Of a DNA stretch of 64,000 bases, positions 20,774 through 29,411 are shown in pieces. Position 1 is the stretch's first letter; each line of letters opens with the position of its first letter. Under the pieces are notes generated by a model. The model was not told where the DNA came from. It saw nothing but the letters and a program-made list of their open reading frames with translations, and searched no databases. Made by a program: the position numbers and the translations under genes. The DNA is taken from positions 1,287,532 through 1,351,531 of the forward strand of contig NZ_JH393257.1 in NCBI RefSeq assembly GCF_000236035.1, given 5' to 3'. The DNA is from Vreelandella boliviensis LC1. GTDB taxonomy: Bacteria; Pseudomonadota; Gammaproteobacteria; Pseudomonadales; Halomonadaceae.

Positions 20774-20873
20774 TCTGTTTAAAACTAGCTTTAAAATCAT
20801 AAAACAGCGCATGTAATAAAATTTCAGTTACAATCTAATATCAATATATTTAGCATGGAAGCTGAAGCTAATC

Positions 20874-20908
20874 AACGGCTATGCATACTGCATAGCCGTT
20901 TTTTTTAG
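20874..20908 (+). terminator. Rho-independent terminator of csgDEFG
   Basis: Perfect 12-bp stem AACGGCTATGCA (20874-20885) / TGCATAGCCGTT (20889-20900), 3-nt loop, then seven or more T. It separates csgG from csgB. Confidence 0.92.
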
Positions 20909-21062
20909 TATTTTTTATTAGAAAAATAATACTTTTTTATTATTAAATTATTAATAAATACATAATGGGAATAATAAAAAGTTTGATAGCGTAAATTTCA
21001 AAATGGTCCAAACTCAACACAAGAAATACAAATTGACACAAACCGTTTCAGAGGGAATTAAC
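20909..21062 (+). promoter_or_regulatory. AT-rich promoter region of csgBA
   Basis: Almost pure A/T between 20909 and 20990, following the csgG terminator. csgBA must start here. No CsgD-binding consensus could be named with confidence. A ribosome-binding site AGAGGG precedes the csgB ATG. Confidence 0.45.
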
Positions 21063-21563
21063 ATGAAGCTGAATATTACCGCAACCAAACGATCTGCCCT
21101 AATGGCTGCGCTGTTGACGGCAACCCTTTCAGTTTCTTTGACAATCAACGCAGACAATAATCGTGTTGAACAGTTCACTAAACATGCAGCCGCCAAACAT
21201 AACCTAGGCAACTACAGCATTATTGCGCAGATTGGAAACAATAACCGTACCCATGTTTCGCAATCAGCTAGTTACCAAGCCGGTAACTTTTCCAGCATTT
21301 ATCAATTTGGAAATTACAATGCGGCAATGGTGACCCAAACAGGTGGTAATAACGTAAGTAATGTCTCTCAAATAGGTAGATATCATAAAGCGGACATTAC
21401 TCAGTCAGGAAGCACATCAAGACAACTAAATTCTTATGTGCGACAACTTGGCAACCGGAGTGACGTACAGATTTCACAATCGGGGAGTGGCTACCGTGGC
21501 ATTAGTGTTGAACAACAAGCGTTTTCAAACAATGCACGCCCGGTCACCGTCGAAACCTACTGA
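21063..21563 (+). CDS. csgB: minor curlin / nucleator CsgB
   Basis: Predicted amyloid nucleator that anchors curli fibres. The start is set at ATG 21063 (166 residues) because AGAGGG precedes it and a signal peptide then begins at once (MKLNITATKRSALMAALLTA, cleavage near TINA-DNN). About five curlin-type repeats follow, e.g. YSIIAQIGNNNRTHVSQ, FSSIYQFGNYNAAMVTQ and NVSNVSQIGRYHKADITQ, with the Q-G-N-Q ladder spacing of curlins. The repeats are less regular than in the next gene and the C-terminus (QQAFSNNARPVTVETY) is non-repeat, which fits CsgB. csgA follows after 56 nt. The sequence is AT-richer than neighbouring housekeeping genes. Confidence 0.88.
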   Translation: MKLNITATKRSALMAALLTATLSVSLTINADNNRVEQFTKHAAAKHNLGNYSIIAQIGNNNRTHVSQSASYQAGNFSSIYQFGNYNAAMVTQTGGNNVSNVSQIGRYHKADITQSGSTSRQLNSYVRQLGNRSDVQISQSGSGYRGISVEQQAFSNNARPVTVETY

Positions 21564-21619
21564 GCAACATACGTTGTCTCAGTGATAACTAAAGCAAGTA
21601 TGACTTAAGGGGAAACACC

Positions 21620-22456
21620 ATGAAAACTCAAATCACCGCTATTGCTGCCGCTGTTGCCTTCGCTATGAGCAGTGCTGCTTTTGCACAGTATTCAGGTGGT
21701 AGCGACTCTTACATCTACCAAAGCGGTAACAACAATACGAACGATGTTACTCAGTGGGGATCGCAAAACTCACGTATTCATCAACAAGGTAACTATAACT
21801 CAGCAACAGTATCACAAGATGATATTTCCGGCGTTGCTACAACACTACCCGGTCTTAATGACTCTGGAATAGAACAATTTGGTAGCGGCAACTCGGCAGA
21901 CGTTACTCAATTAGGCACTAAGAATGACTCTACCGTCTATCAAGAGCGTCTATTTAACAGTGCAACTGTTGATCAAGAAGGTTATAAAAATGTTTCAGTA
22001 GTTGAGCAAATTGGTTACTACAATGACGCTGATATTACCCAAAGTGGTAAATTTAATGATAGCTACGCATACATTGAAGGATTTGGTAATGAAACGACCG
22101 TTAACCAAGATGGCTTTGCAAATAAGTCTGTAGTAGAGCAAAACGGTGCTTTCAATGATGCTGAAATCAACCAGACTGGCTCATATAACGATAGCTATGC
22201 CTATATGGGCGGCGTCCGTAATGACGCCGTTGTAAATCAAAATGGTTACTCTCTAGAGAGCACCATTCTAGCTAATGGTGATCACAACACCTATGACGTA
22301 GCTCAGTCAGGCTATGGTCACGATTCTTATATCGAAACTCACGGCAGCTATAACAACAATACCGTTAAGCAAAGCGGTGCTTTCTGGGGTCAGCATACTT
22401 CAAGCATCGTTACTTACGGTAATGGCAACGTTAATACTGTAAGCCAAGGCCACTAA
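21620..22456 (+). CDS. csgA: major curlin subunit CsgA, long form
   Basis: Amyloid fibre subunit secreted through CsgG. 278 residues against about 150 in E. coli. Signal peptide MKTQITAIAAAVAFAMSSAAFA is cleaved before QYSGG. About eleven curlin repeats of roughly 22 residues follow, with the pattern S-x5-Q-x-G-x2-N-x5-Q in the better ones (SYIYQSGNNNTNDVTQWG). Several repeats are degenerate (DSYAYIEGFGN, DSYAYMGGVRN), and residues 67-80 hold a non-repeat insertion. Residues 125-168 and 169-212 are two copies of a 44-residue double repeat. RBS AAGGGG precedes the ATG. It is followed by a terminator. Assigned as major subunit by length and regularity; B and A could be reversed only by experiment. 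Confidence 0.9.
   Translation: MKTQITAIAAAVAFAMSSAAFAQYSGGSDSYIYQSGNNNTNDVTQWGSQNSRIHQQGNYNSATVSQDDISGVATTLPGLNDSGIEQFGSGNSADVTQLGTKNDSTVYQERLFNSATVDQEGYKNVSVVEQIGYYNDADITQSGKFNDSYAYIEGFGNETTVNQDGFANKSVVEQNGAFNDAEINQTGSYNDSYAYMGGVRNDAVVNQNGYSLESTILANGDHNTYDVAQSGYGHDSYIETHGSYNNNTVKQSGAFWGQHTSSIVTYGNGNVNTVSQGH
21992..22255 (+). repeat. 44-residue tandem duplication inside csgA
   Basis: Two adjacent 132-bp units (21992-22123 and 22124-22255) encode VSVVEQIGYYNDADITQSG... and KSVVEQNGAFNDAEINQTG..., each followed by a DSYAY-type second half. Each unit is one canonical plus one degenerate curlin repeat. Confidence 0.8.
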
Positions 22457-22492
22457 GCAAAACGGTGCTTAATTAAGCCCCCTTGCTCATAT

Positions 22493-22519
22493 AAACCGCC
22501 CCGGATGGGGCGGTTTTTT
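22493..22519 (+). terminator. Rho-independent terminator of csgBA
   Basis: AACCGCCCC / GGGGCGGTT stem (22494-22502 with 22507-22515), 4-nt loop GGAT, then T run. It ends csgBA and faces the minus-strand gene that stops at 22536. Confidence 0.88.
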
Positions 22520-22535
22520 AATGGCCCAAATATCA

Positions 22536-22913
22536 TTAACGAATCATCAGCGTCAATGTGCCTCCGGCCCCCTGAGTCGATGAACGCGACCGGTTACTGC
22601 CTTTTTGTATGTCCACTTCTAGCCGCTCATCATCACTTAACAGCTTTACTGTGCCTTCAAGCTCTGTACCGGTAAAAGTGTACTCAGCAGGTACTGTCCC
22701 GCTCTCTTCAACGTGCTCGGTCGTTTCGCCTTCGTGGGTAATCCGCCAGTTGGCAGAAAACTCTGCGCCCGGCGAACCGCTCATGGTGATATGGATCTGG
22801 GTCATGTCCTGCTCCTGAGGCGACTGTGCAGCGAGCGGGAAGCAGGCTAGCAACCCCGCTGCGCAGATCACGTATCGCCAAACCTTTGGTCGTGTCATGA
22901 GTGTAACTCTCAT
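22536..22913 (-). CDS. small exported protein of unknown function
   Basis: I do not recognise this family with confidence. 125 residues (120 if the second ATG, at 22898, is the start). A hydrophobic signal segment (YVICAAGLLACFPLAAQ) is followed by a mature part of about 95 residues that alternates polar and hydrophobic residues like a small beta sandwich (TQIHITMSGSPGAEFSANW, VPAEYTFTGTELEGTVKLL, GGTLTLMIR), with many acidic residues. There are no cysteines in the mature part. It is convergent with csgA, separated by the csgBA terminator, and lies downstream of hemL on the same strand. Its size and predicted fold would suit a periplasmic CsgC/CsgH-like curlin chaperone, but no diagnostic motif supports that. 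Confidence 0.65.
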   Translation of the reverse strand: MRVTLMTRPKVWRYVICAAGLLACFPLAAQSPQEQDMTQIHITMSGSPGAEFSANWRITHEGETTEHVEESGTVPAEYTFTGTELEGTVKLLSDDERLEVDIQKGSNRSRSSTQGAGGTLTLMIR

Positions 22914-22920
22914 CTAAGCT

Positions 22921-22947
22921 AAGAGCCGCTCAACGCGAGCGGCTCTT
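22921..22947. other. perfect hairpin between hemL and the small exported protein gene
   Basis: 10-bp inverted repeat AAGAGCCGCT (22921-22930) / AGCGGCTCTT (22938-22947), 7-nt loop, without a clear T run on either strand. It may be a weak terminator or an RNA-stability element after hemL. Confidence 0.55.
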
Positions 22948-22977
22948 GCAGTATAGCGGGCTTTTAGTTACTTGCCG

Positions 22978-24258
22978 TTACATAACCGCAAAGGCTTTTT
23001 CTGCTGCGTCCAGGGTGAACTGAATATCTTCCGGGGTGTGGGCGCTTGACATAAAGCCTGCTTCGTAGGCAGAAGGCGCCAAGTAAACGCCGTGATCAAG
23101 CATCGCGCCAAAGAAGCGGCGGAAGGCATCCGGGCTACAAGCAGTGGCTTGGGCAAAGTTATCCACACGGCTTTGAGATGTAAAGAAGAGCCCAAACATA
23201 CCTCCAGCAGACTGCGTCATCATCGGCACTCGTGCAGCATTGGCACGCTCCTGAAGACCCGTACACAGGGTGTTAACCCGCTGGGTGAGCGCATCGTGAA
23301 AGCCCGGCACTTGTAGCTTGGTCAGCAAAGCCACACCCGCCGCCATGGCCAGCGGATTACCCGACAACGTGCCCGCTTGGTAAACCGGCCCCAGGGGAGA
23401 AATATTTTGCATTATTTCACGCTTGCCGCCAAAAGCGCCCACTGGCATACCACCACCGACAATTTTTCCCAGGCAGGTTAGGTCAGGCACTATGCCGTAG
23501 TGAGCCTGGGCACCACCTAATGCCACACGAAAGCCAGTCATCACTTCATCAAAAATCAGCACGCTGCCGTGCTCGTTACATACCCGGCGCAGCGTTTCCA
23601 AAAAGCCTGGCTGGGGTGGAATGCAATTCATATTGCCAGCAACGGGTTCAACAATAATGCAGGCAATCTGATCGCCGATTTCGCTGAAACACGCTTCAAC
23701 CCCTTCAGGGTCATTAAACGACAGGGTAATGGTATGTTCAGCCAACGAAGCAGGCACGCCCGGAGAGCTGGGCTCGCCGTGGGTAAGTGCACCGGAGCCC
23801 GCTTTTACCAGCAGCGAATCGGAGTGACCGTGGTAGTTACCTTCAAACTTAACGATCTTATCGCGGCCGGTGGTGCCTCGCGCCAGGCGTATCGCCGACA
23901 TAGTGGCTTCGGTGCCGGAACTGGTCATCCGCACCATATCCATGGAGGGGATCATCTCGCAGATCAAATCCGCCATGGTAGTTTCGACTGCTGTAGGAGT
24001 ACCAAATGACAGGCCGTTATCTAATCGCGCCCGCACGGCTTCCAATACGTCTTGGTCGGCATGCCCAGTGATCATAGGTCCCCAGGAACCGACATAATCC
24101 ACGTAGCGATTACCTTCGACGTCAAACAGAAAGGCACCTTGAGCACGCTCCATAAAGACCGGCGGTCGGTGTAACCCTTTAAACGCACGAACGGGTGAGT
24201 TTACCCCGCCCGGTATATGACGACTGGCAAGATCGAACAGTTCAGCTGATGTAGTCAT
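22978..24258 (-). CDS. hemL: glutamate-1-semialdehyde 2,1-aminomutase
   Basis: PLP enzyme converting glutamate-1-semialdehyde to 5-aminolevulinate in the C5 heme pathway. 426 residues. N-terminus [16 protein letters not shown] is the family signature. The PLP lysine lies in [16 protein letters not shown], and [13 protein letters not shown] and [10 protein letters not shown] are also present. Length is normal. It is the last of the leftward clcA-like/hemJ/thiD/hemL cluster, 36 nt after thiD. thiD-hemL adjacency is common in gammaproteobacteria. HemJ two genes upstream acts later in the same pathway. Confidence 0.97.
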   Translation of the reverse strand: MTTSAELFDLASRHIPGGVNSPVRAFKGLHRPPVFMERAQGAFLFDVEGNRYVDYVGSWGPMITGHADQDVLEAVRARLDNGLSFGTPTAVETTMADLICEMIPSMDMVRMTSSGTEATMSAIRLARGTTGRDKIVKFEGNYHGHSDSLLVKAGSGALTHGEPSSPGVPASLAEHTITLSFNDPEGVEACFSEIGDQIACIIVEPVAGNMNCIPPQPGFLETLRRVCNEHGSVLIFDEVMTGFRVALGGAQAHYGIVPDLTCLGKIVGGGMPVGAFGGKREIMQNISPLGPVYQAGTLSGNPLAMAAGVALLTKLQVPGFHDALTQRVNTLCTGLQERANAARVPMMTQSAGGMFGLFFTSQSRVDNFAQATACSPDAFRRFFGAMLDHGVYLAPSAYEAGFMSSAHTPEDIQFTLDAAEKAFAVM

Positions 24259-24294
24259 GGCATCCTCTCGGTCAATGGCGTACAGAAGATAGGA

Positions 24295-25104
24295 TCAAAA
24301 ACGTACAGCCCGTGAAAATCGATTTGGCAAACACTGCCCACTGGGCGGTTGAAAGCCTTGAGACAGACTTTGCCAAGTAAAGTGCTGCGCCTGCTCACAA
24401 GCTGTTGGTAAGCGCTCACCAACAGCGAGACGAGCTGCAATGGCCGATGCCAGCGTGCAGCCAGAGCCATGAAACAGTTCAGGCAAACGTGGCCATTGCC
24501 ACTGGCGAGTGGTGTCGGGCGAGTGCAGGGTATGCACTACCTGCTGGTCATTGCCGGGCAGCGGCTCATCCGTGGCCGTCACTAGAATGGCTTGGCATCC
24601 CTTTGACATCAGTACCACCGCGCGGGCCGTATCATCGAAAGGGGTGATTATGTCGGGCGCAAGTTGGGCCAACTCAGCGCGATTGGGAGTTAAGATATCC
24701 ACAAGCGGCAACAAGCGATCAATAAATAATTGACGCAAACCAGGTGTGGATAACTCAGTTCCACCACCGGCCTTAAAGACCGGATCCGCGACCACGGGAA
24801 TGCCAGGAAAGCGGCGAATAATTTGCTCCGCTGCGCGCAGGGTGTCTTCGTCAGCGAGCAAGCCAATCTTAATCGCCGCGACCTGCATCTCACTAATTGC
24901 CTCGGCCATTTGGCGCATCGCGGTAGGATCGGCAGGGATCACTCGTGTCACATTATGGCAATTTTGTACCGTCAGCGCAGTGGGAATTGTAACCGCCCAT
25001 CCACCACAGGCAGCAATGGATTCGCTGTCAGCGATTAAACCTGCGCCACCCGTCGGGTCGTGTCCAGCGAGTACCAATACCACGGGAGGAAGCGGTTGGC
25101 GCAT
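24295..25104 (-). CDS. thiD: hydroxymethylpyrimidine/phosphomethylpyrimidine kinase family protein
   Basis: Ribokinase-fold kinase of thiamine biosynthesis that phosphorylates HMP and HMP-P. 269 residues from ATG at 25104, which shares one base with the hemJ stop (TGATG) and so looks translationally coupled; an in-frame TTG just upstream is less likely. Motifs: VLVLAGHDPTGGAGLIAD at the N-terminus, IKIGLLAD, VVADPVFKAGGG, LTPNRAELAQL and the anion-hole/catalytic HGSGCTLASAIAA. Typical length. No TPP riboswitch was seen upstream, as expected for an internal operon gene. A pyridoxal kinase-like activity cannot be excluded. Confidence 0.9.
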   Translation of the reverse strand: MRQPLPPVVLVLAGHDPTGGAGLIADSESIAACGGWAVTIPTALTVQNCHNVTRVIPADPTAMRQMAEAISEMQVAAIKIGLLADEDTLRAAEQIIRRFPGIPVVADPVFKAGGGTELSTPGLRQLFIDRLLPLVDILTPNRAELAQLAPDIITPFDDTARAVVLMSKGCQAILVTATDEPLPGNDQQVVHTLHSPDTTRQWQWPRLPELFHGSGCTLASAIAARLAVGERLPTACEQAQHFTWQSLSQGFQPPSGQCLPNRFSRAVRF

Positions 25105-25535
25105 CAAAAGGGCTTCACAACGGCGAGCAGTATAATCGCCACCAGCGCAATCACTGGCGCTTCGTTAAACCAGCGGAAAAACACATGACCTTTGGTACAA
25201 CGATCCTGGGCAAACTGCTTTAAATAGATCAAACAAACGTGATGATAGGCAATGAGCAAGACCACTAGCGCCAGCTTGGCGTGCATCCAGCCCTGGCTAA
25301 ACCATGCGGGCACTAAGTAGAGCATCCAGCCACCAAAAATCAGTACCGCAATCATCGATGGCGTCATGATGCCACGGTAGAGTTTACGCTCCATGGTTTT
25401 GAAATAGCTGATGGCCTGTTCGTCGCCGTTATCCCGCGCAGTGGCGTGATACACATACAACCTTGGTAAATAGAACAGCGCAGCGAACCAGGTCACTACG
25501 GCCATTAAGTGAATAGCCTTCACCCATAGGTACAT
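25104..25535 (-). CDS. hemJ: protoporphyrinogen oxidase HemJ
   Basis: Integral-membrane protein (UPF0093 family) oxidising protoporphyrinogen IX to protoporphyrin IX. 143 residues, four membrane segments. MYLWVKAIHLMAVVTWFAALFYLPRLYVYH carries the conserved histidines of the family near residues 9 and 29, and LYRGIMTPSM with HAKLALVVLLIAYHHV completes the core. RBS AAGGAG precedes the ATG closely. It lies 9 nt after the CLC-family gene and overlaps thiD. The pairing with hemL makes a heme role likely. Older annotations call it a CopD-like protein. Confidence 0.9.
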   Translation of the reverse strand: MYLWVKAIHLMAVVTWFAALFYLPRLYVYHATARDNGDEQAISYFKTMERKLYRGIMTPSMIAVLIFGGWMLYLVPAWFSQGWMHAKLALVVLLIAYHHVCLIYLKQFAQDRCTKGHVFFRWFNEAPVIALVAIILLAVVKPF

Positions 25536-25544
25536 TGTCGCTCC

Positions 25545-27365
25545 TTAAAGAGATGAATCCTTCTCGCGTTTATTAGTGCCAAGGGCATCGGCACCGCGGG
25601 GGTCAGTGTAGTGATAATAACGTTCGATAGCGCCGCGGGTGATAATACCTGAAATCCGCCGCTGCTTTGGGCTATAGCCATGAACAACGTAGAGCGCCCC
25701 CAGAGCGTCGTCCTGAAGTTTTAGAAACGCTTCGGAAAGCGTCGCCTGTAAGCCAATCGGCGCCAGCTCCAAACGCTGCCCAGGGATTTCCAGCAGATCA
25801 ATCAGTTCATCCGCAGGCGGCTCTTCCCCCTGAAGAGCCTCATCGTGCTCAAGTAGCCAGCGCGCCAGTTCAGCGGCTTTTAGCGCCAGCACAGTTTTTT
25901 CCTCGGTTGAGCGCTCAATTACTAACCACACCGGGTTGGTTGCTAATAAAAGTCGCGCTCGATCAGGCGTGATCATTCGCTCAGTACGCACCAATTGACG
26001 CTCCATCACCGCAGGCACCGAAACCCTTGAGAGCGCCTGCATCAAAGGCTGTTGAAGCGGGTGCAGCCCGTAGCGCACCGTACTGATAAAAAAGCCTTCA
26101 CAACCAGTCAATTGACGCGAGGTTAAACACGCCACAACTACCGCCAACATCCCAGGAAGCATAATACTCGGCGTGTGGGTTAACTCCAAAAGCGCCAGTA
26201 GCGCAGCAAGGGGAGCCTGTAGCACAGCTCCCATCATCGCGGCCATGCCTAGCATCGCGTAAATACCTGGATCGGCGGCTTTAGCTGGCCAAAACCAGCC
26301 ACCCAGCAGACCAAACAACGAGCCTGTGGCAGCTCCTATGACCAACACTGGGCCGATAATGCCGATAGGCACACCGCCAGCGACGGTTAGCGCCGTAATC
26401 AGCAGTTTGGCAATCATCAGGGCCAGCAGTACTTTAATTTCCAGCTGATTATTGAGCGCCGCCGCCACGCTGTCATAGCCGATGCCCTGAATCTGAGGAA
26501 ACCACCAGGCAACCGCACCAGTCGCCACTCCCACCAATCCAAGACGAATCCAAAGTGGCCACTGCATAATCCGCTGGCTGCGTGAAATATGAATAAACAG
26601 ACCGGCGAGTAAACCAATCGCCAAGCCCGTCAACACAACCCACGGTAGATTGATCAACGACCCCAGCGCCACTTCGGGAATACGAAAAGCAGGTTCGTTG
26701 CCGTAGGCCAACTGCGCCACCAGCGCGCCCATGGTGGAGGCCAAAATAACGGGCATAAAGCTCATCAGGGTGTACTCCATCATCACCACTTCCATGGCGA
26801 AGATGACACCTGCGATCGGCGTATTAAAAGAAGCGGAAATAGCTGCTGCAGTACCGCAAGCCACGAGTACTCTCAAGCTATTATTAGGCAAGCGCATCTG
26901 CTGACCAAGCCCGCTGGCTGCCGCTGCCCCCAAGTGAATCGCCGGGCCCTCACGACCAGCAGAGAGGCCGCCTAGCACCACCACAACACCAACCCACCAT
27001 TGGTTGAGCCAGTTACGTAACGGAAAACGGCCTTGATGATAGGTAAGACGCTCAATTACATGGCCAACGCCCAGTTTGCGCGCTGCCGGTTTTTGTCGAT
27101 ACAACAGCACACCCACTAGCGTAACCGCCAACATAGGTAACAGCGCGCGCAGCCAGGGCGTCATGCTTTCAAACGCTTCTGGGTGACCATCGGTCATGTA
27201 GAGCGCGGCACCCGCTTCCAATAACAAACGAAACGCCACCATCACCGCGCCGGTAATAATCCCCGAGACAAGACCCAGCAAACAGAGTTGCGGCAAGGCG
27301 TCGACGTTAGCCAACTGGCGACGAAAACTCTCTAAAGTAAAATCCGATCGGGAAAAACGCGCCAC
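25545..27365 (-). CDS. CLC-family anion channel/antiporter with CBS domains
   Basis: Inner-membrane chloride channel or Cl-/H+ antiporter homologue of 606 residues. The gating-glutamate motif GREGP is at residues 137-141 and the GIIGP motif (family GxFxP) near residue 335. The selectivity motif usually written GSGIP appears instead as GVGHV at residues 99-103, so the chloride-coordinating serine is absent. About ten hydrophobic helices are followed, after residue 450, by a cytoplasmic part resembling a pair of CBS domains (TPDRARLLLATNPVWLVIE and QDDALGALYVVHGYSPKQRRISGIITR). It heads the leftward operon with hemJ. Anion specificity cannot be deduced. Confidence 0.9.
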   Translation of the reverse strand: MARFSRSDFTLESFRRQLANVDALPQLCLLGLVSGIITGAVMVAFRLLLEAGAALYMTDGHPEAFESMTPWLRALLPMLAVTLVGVLLYRQKPAARKLGVGHVIERLTYHQGRFPLRNWLNQWWVGVVVVLGGLSAGREGPAIHLGAAAASGLGQQMRLPNNSLRVLVACGTAAAISASFNTPIAGVIFAMEVVMMEYTLMSFMPVILASTMGALVAQLAYGNEPAFRIPEVALGSLINLPWVVLTGLAIGLLAGLFIHISRSQRIMQWPLWIRLGLVGVATGAVAWWFPQIQGIGYDSVAAALNNQLEIKVLLALMIAKLLITALTVAGGVPIGIIGPVLVIGAATGSLFGLLGGWFWPAKAADPGIYAMLGMAAMMGAVLQAPLAALLALLELTHTPSIMLPGMLAVVVACLTSRQLTGCEGFFISTVRYGLHPLQQPLMQALSRVSVPAVMERQLVRTERMITPDRARLLLATNPVWLVIERSTEEKTVLALKAAELARWLLEHDEALQGEEPPADELIDLLEIPGQRLELAPIGLQATLSEAFLKLQDDALGALYVVHGYSPKQRRISGIITRGAIERYYHYTDPRGADALGTNKREKDSSL

Positions 27366-27521
27366 AGCGACCTTCCTGGTTATTAGTTCTAGTGTTCTTG
27401 TGTCTCCACTCCCTTGTGTATCATAGACGGCTAAGCTTCGACAGCGCGCAACAATCCGCTTAGTCTGTAATAACTGAAGCTAATGTGAAAACCGTTCTGC
27501 GTAACCCGCAAGGAGTGATTT

Positions 27522-28556
27522 GTGATTAAGGTCGGCATTGTTGGCGGTACCGGTTACACCGGCGTCGAATTACTGCGGCTACTCGCCCAGCACCCCCACG
27601 TCAACGTCGCCATGATTACCTCGCGCTCGGAAACCGGCGTCAAGGTGTGCGATATGTACCCCAACCTACGCGGCCATTACGACACGCTGGCGTTTAGCGA
27701 GCCGGATGCCAAACAGCTGGGCGCCATGGATGCGGTATTTTTTGCCACCCCCCATGGCGTTGCCCACGCCCTAGCGGGTGAACTACTCGAAAACGGCACT
27801 CGGGTGATTGATCTGTCGGCTGACTTCCGGCTGCGCGATGCAGACGAGTGGAGCCGCTGGTACGACCAAGCCCACGGCGCTCCAGAATTGTTGCAAGAGG
27901 CGGTCTACGGGCTGCCAGAAATGCACCGGGAGAAAATCAAAAAAGCACGCTTAATTGCCGTGCCTGGCTGCTACCCAACCGCCGTTCAGTTGGGCTACTT
28001 ACCGCTTTTAGAAGCGGGTTTAATCGACCCAAGCCAACTGATCGCTGACTGTAAATCCGGCGTTACTGGGGCAGGCCGCGGCGCTAAAGTGGGCTCACTG
28101 CTCGCCGAAGCCAGCGAGTCGATGAAAGCCTATGGAGCTTCGGGACACCGCCATCTGCCGGAAATTAGCCAGGGGCTTCGGGATATTCAACAGGCGCCGG
28201 TAGGCTTGACGTTTGTGCCCCACCTCACACCTATGATCCGTGGCATTCACGCGACTCTTTACAGCCAGCTAACCGCTGAACCCGGCGATCTGCAGGCGCT
28301 ATTTGAGCAGCGCTACGCCGACGAGCCGTTTGTCGATGTCATGCCCGCAGGAAGTCACCCCGAAACGCGCAGTGTCAAAGGCATTAACACCTGCCGCTTG
28401 GCAGTTCACCGGCCTAACAATGGCAACACAGTCGTGGTGCTGTCGGTGATCGATAACCTGGTCAAAGGCGCCTCGGGCCAGGCGATTCAGAACCTCAACC
28501 TAATGTTTGGCTTTGAAGAGAACACTGGCCTCACCGCCCCTGCATTAATGCCCTAA
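27522..28556 (+). CDS. argC: N-acetyl-gamma-glutamyl-phosphate reductase
   Basis: NADPH-dependent reductase of arginine biosynthesis, third step. 344 residues. GTG start with AAGGAG at 27510-27515. N-terminal Rossmann motif [25 protein letters not shown], and the catalytic cysteine C150 in [10 protein letters not shown]-terminal SVKGTN-like [14 protein letters not shown] and [16 protein letters not shown] are typical. Length is normal for the gammaproteobacterial type. Divergent from the CLC gene, 156 nt apart. Confidence 0.97.
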   Translation: MIKVGIVGGTGYTGVELLRLLAQHPHVNVAMITSRSETGVKVCDMYPNLRGHYDTLAFSEPDAKQLGAMDAVFFATPHGVAHALAGELLENGTRVIDLSADFRLRDADEWSRWYDQAHGAPELLQEAVYGLPEMHREKIKKARLIAVPGCYPTAVQLGYLPLLEAGLIDPSQLIADCKSGVTGAGRGAKVGSLLAEASESMKAYGASGHRHLPEISQGLRDIQQAPVGLTFVPHLTPMIRGIHATLYSQLTAEPGDLQALFEQRYADEPFVDVMPAGSHPETRSVKGINTCRLAVHRPNNGNTVVVLSVIDNLVKGASGQAIQNLNLMFGFEENTGLTAPALMP

Positions 28557-28561
28557 ACACC

Positions 28562-28837
28562 TCACCAAAACCAGCATGCAGAGTGTACCTCAAAGGGGTT
28601 CTTGACCAAGGCAGTTAACGTGATGCGAGGGTCTTTTTCCAGGGCCGGAATAATGTTCCCGACAATTCCGGCATTTCCGCCATCCATGGCGGTCAGATGT
28701 CGAAAGTAGCGCCCATGGACGGGTTCACAGCGCCCTCGCGGAAACCTGCCCTCGCCAGCTAAGGGCTGCAAGCTAAGCTTCACCAAACTAATTCCCAGCA
28801 ATAGTTGACCAATTTGCTGGGAATTACCCATAATCAT
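28562..28837 (-). CDS. doubtful small ORF in the argC-erpA gap
   Basis: The argC-erpA gap is 327 bp and this 91-residue open frame fills most of it on the minus strand. I recognise no family. A GGGG-type ribosome-binding site precedes a second ATG at codon 3. The frame begins inside the putative erpA promoter and ends 5 nt from argC, and no signal peptide or motif is apparent. It may be chance or a remnant. Confidence 0.25.
   Translation of the reverse strand: MIMGNSQQIGQLLLGISLVKLSLQPLAGEGRFPRGRCEPVHGRYFRHLTAMDGGNAGIVGNIIPALEKDPRITLTALVKNPFEVHSACWFW
28789..28834 (+). promoter_or_regulatory. putative erpA promoter overlapped by a palindrome
   Basis: A perfect 13-bp inverted repeat TAATTCCCAGCAA (28789-28801) / TTGCTGGGAATTA (28814-28826) has its 12-nt spacer containing TTGACC (28805-28810), a candidate -35. 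CATAAT at 28829-28834, 18 nt further, is a candidate -10. erpA starts at 28884. The palindrome could be an operator or a hairpin; no named regulator is assigned. Confidence 0.45.
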
Positions 28838-28883
28838 CCCCCAATGCCGATTTATTCGTTCTTAAAGCTCGCGGGAGGTACCC

Positions 28884-29237
28884 ATGAGCGGTGCAGAAGC
28901 CTTTGTTCCTACCCCACTACTGCTCTCTGATAGCGCACGCAAACGTATTAATGCGCTGATTGCAGAAGAAAATAATCCATCTCTTAAACTACGGGTCTAC
29001 GTGACCGGTGGCGGCTGTTCGGGTTTTCAGTACGGTTTCGACTTTGCCGAAAACGTCGCCGACGATGACACTGTGATTGAGTTCGGCAACGCTGCCTTAG
29101 TGGTTGACCCGCTCTCTTACCAATATTTGGTAGGCTCCACCGTCGATTACGAAGAGGGCTTGGCGGGCGCGCGTTTTCGCGTGCAAAACCCCAATGCCAC
29201 CACCACCTGCGGCTGCGGTGCCTCCTTCATGGTTTAA
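28884..29237 (+). CDS. erpA: iron-sulfur cluster insertion protein ErpA
   Basis: A-type carrier delivering Fe-S clusters to apoproteins. 117 residues. The three conserved cysteines are C45 ([11 protein letters not shown]), C109 and C111 (TTCGCGASF). Length matches the family. ATG is preceded by GGGAGGT. It is monocistronic by context, 327 nt from argC and 174 nt from the next gene. IscA or SufA are alternatives, but the isc operon is absent here and stand-alone position favours ErpA. Confidence 0.94.
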   Translation: MSGAEAFVPTPLLLSDSARKRINALIAEENNPSLKLRVYVTGGGCSGFQYGFDFAENVADDDTVIEFGNAALVVDPLSYQYLVGSTVDYEEGLAGARFRVQNPNATTTCGCGASFMV

Positions 29238-29411
29238 CCGCTATGGTCTAAACAGCGTTGGCCCGCAGCGCTCCCCGTGACTTGACGCCCTGACGGTTTC
29301 TCGCCAAGGTTAATAGGTCAACAACGGCTTAAATAACGGTTTATAAAGAGTAACAAATGGTGAAAACCGCTTTATAACCCGCCACCAGCCAAACAAAGCA
29401 CGGGGAAACTT

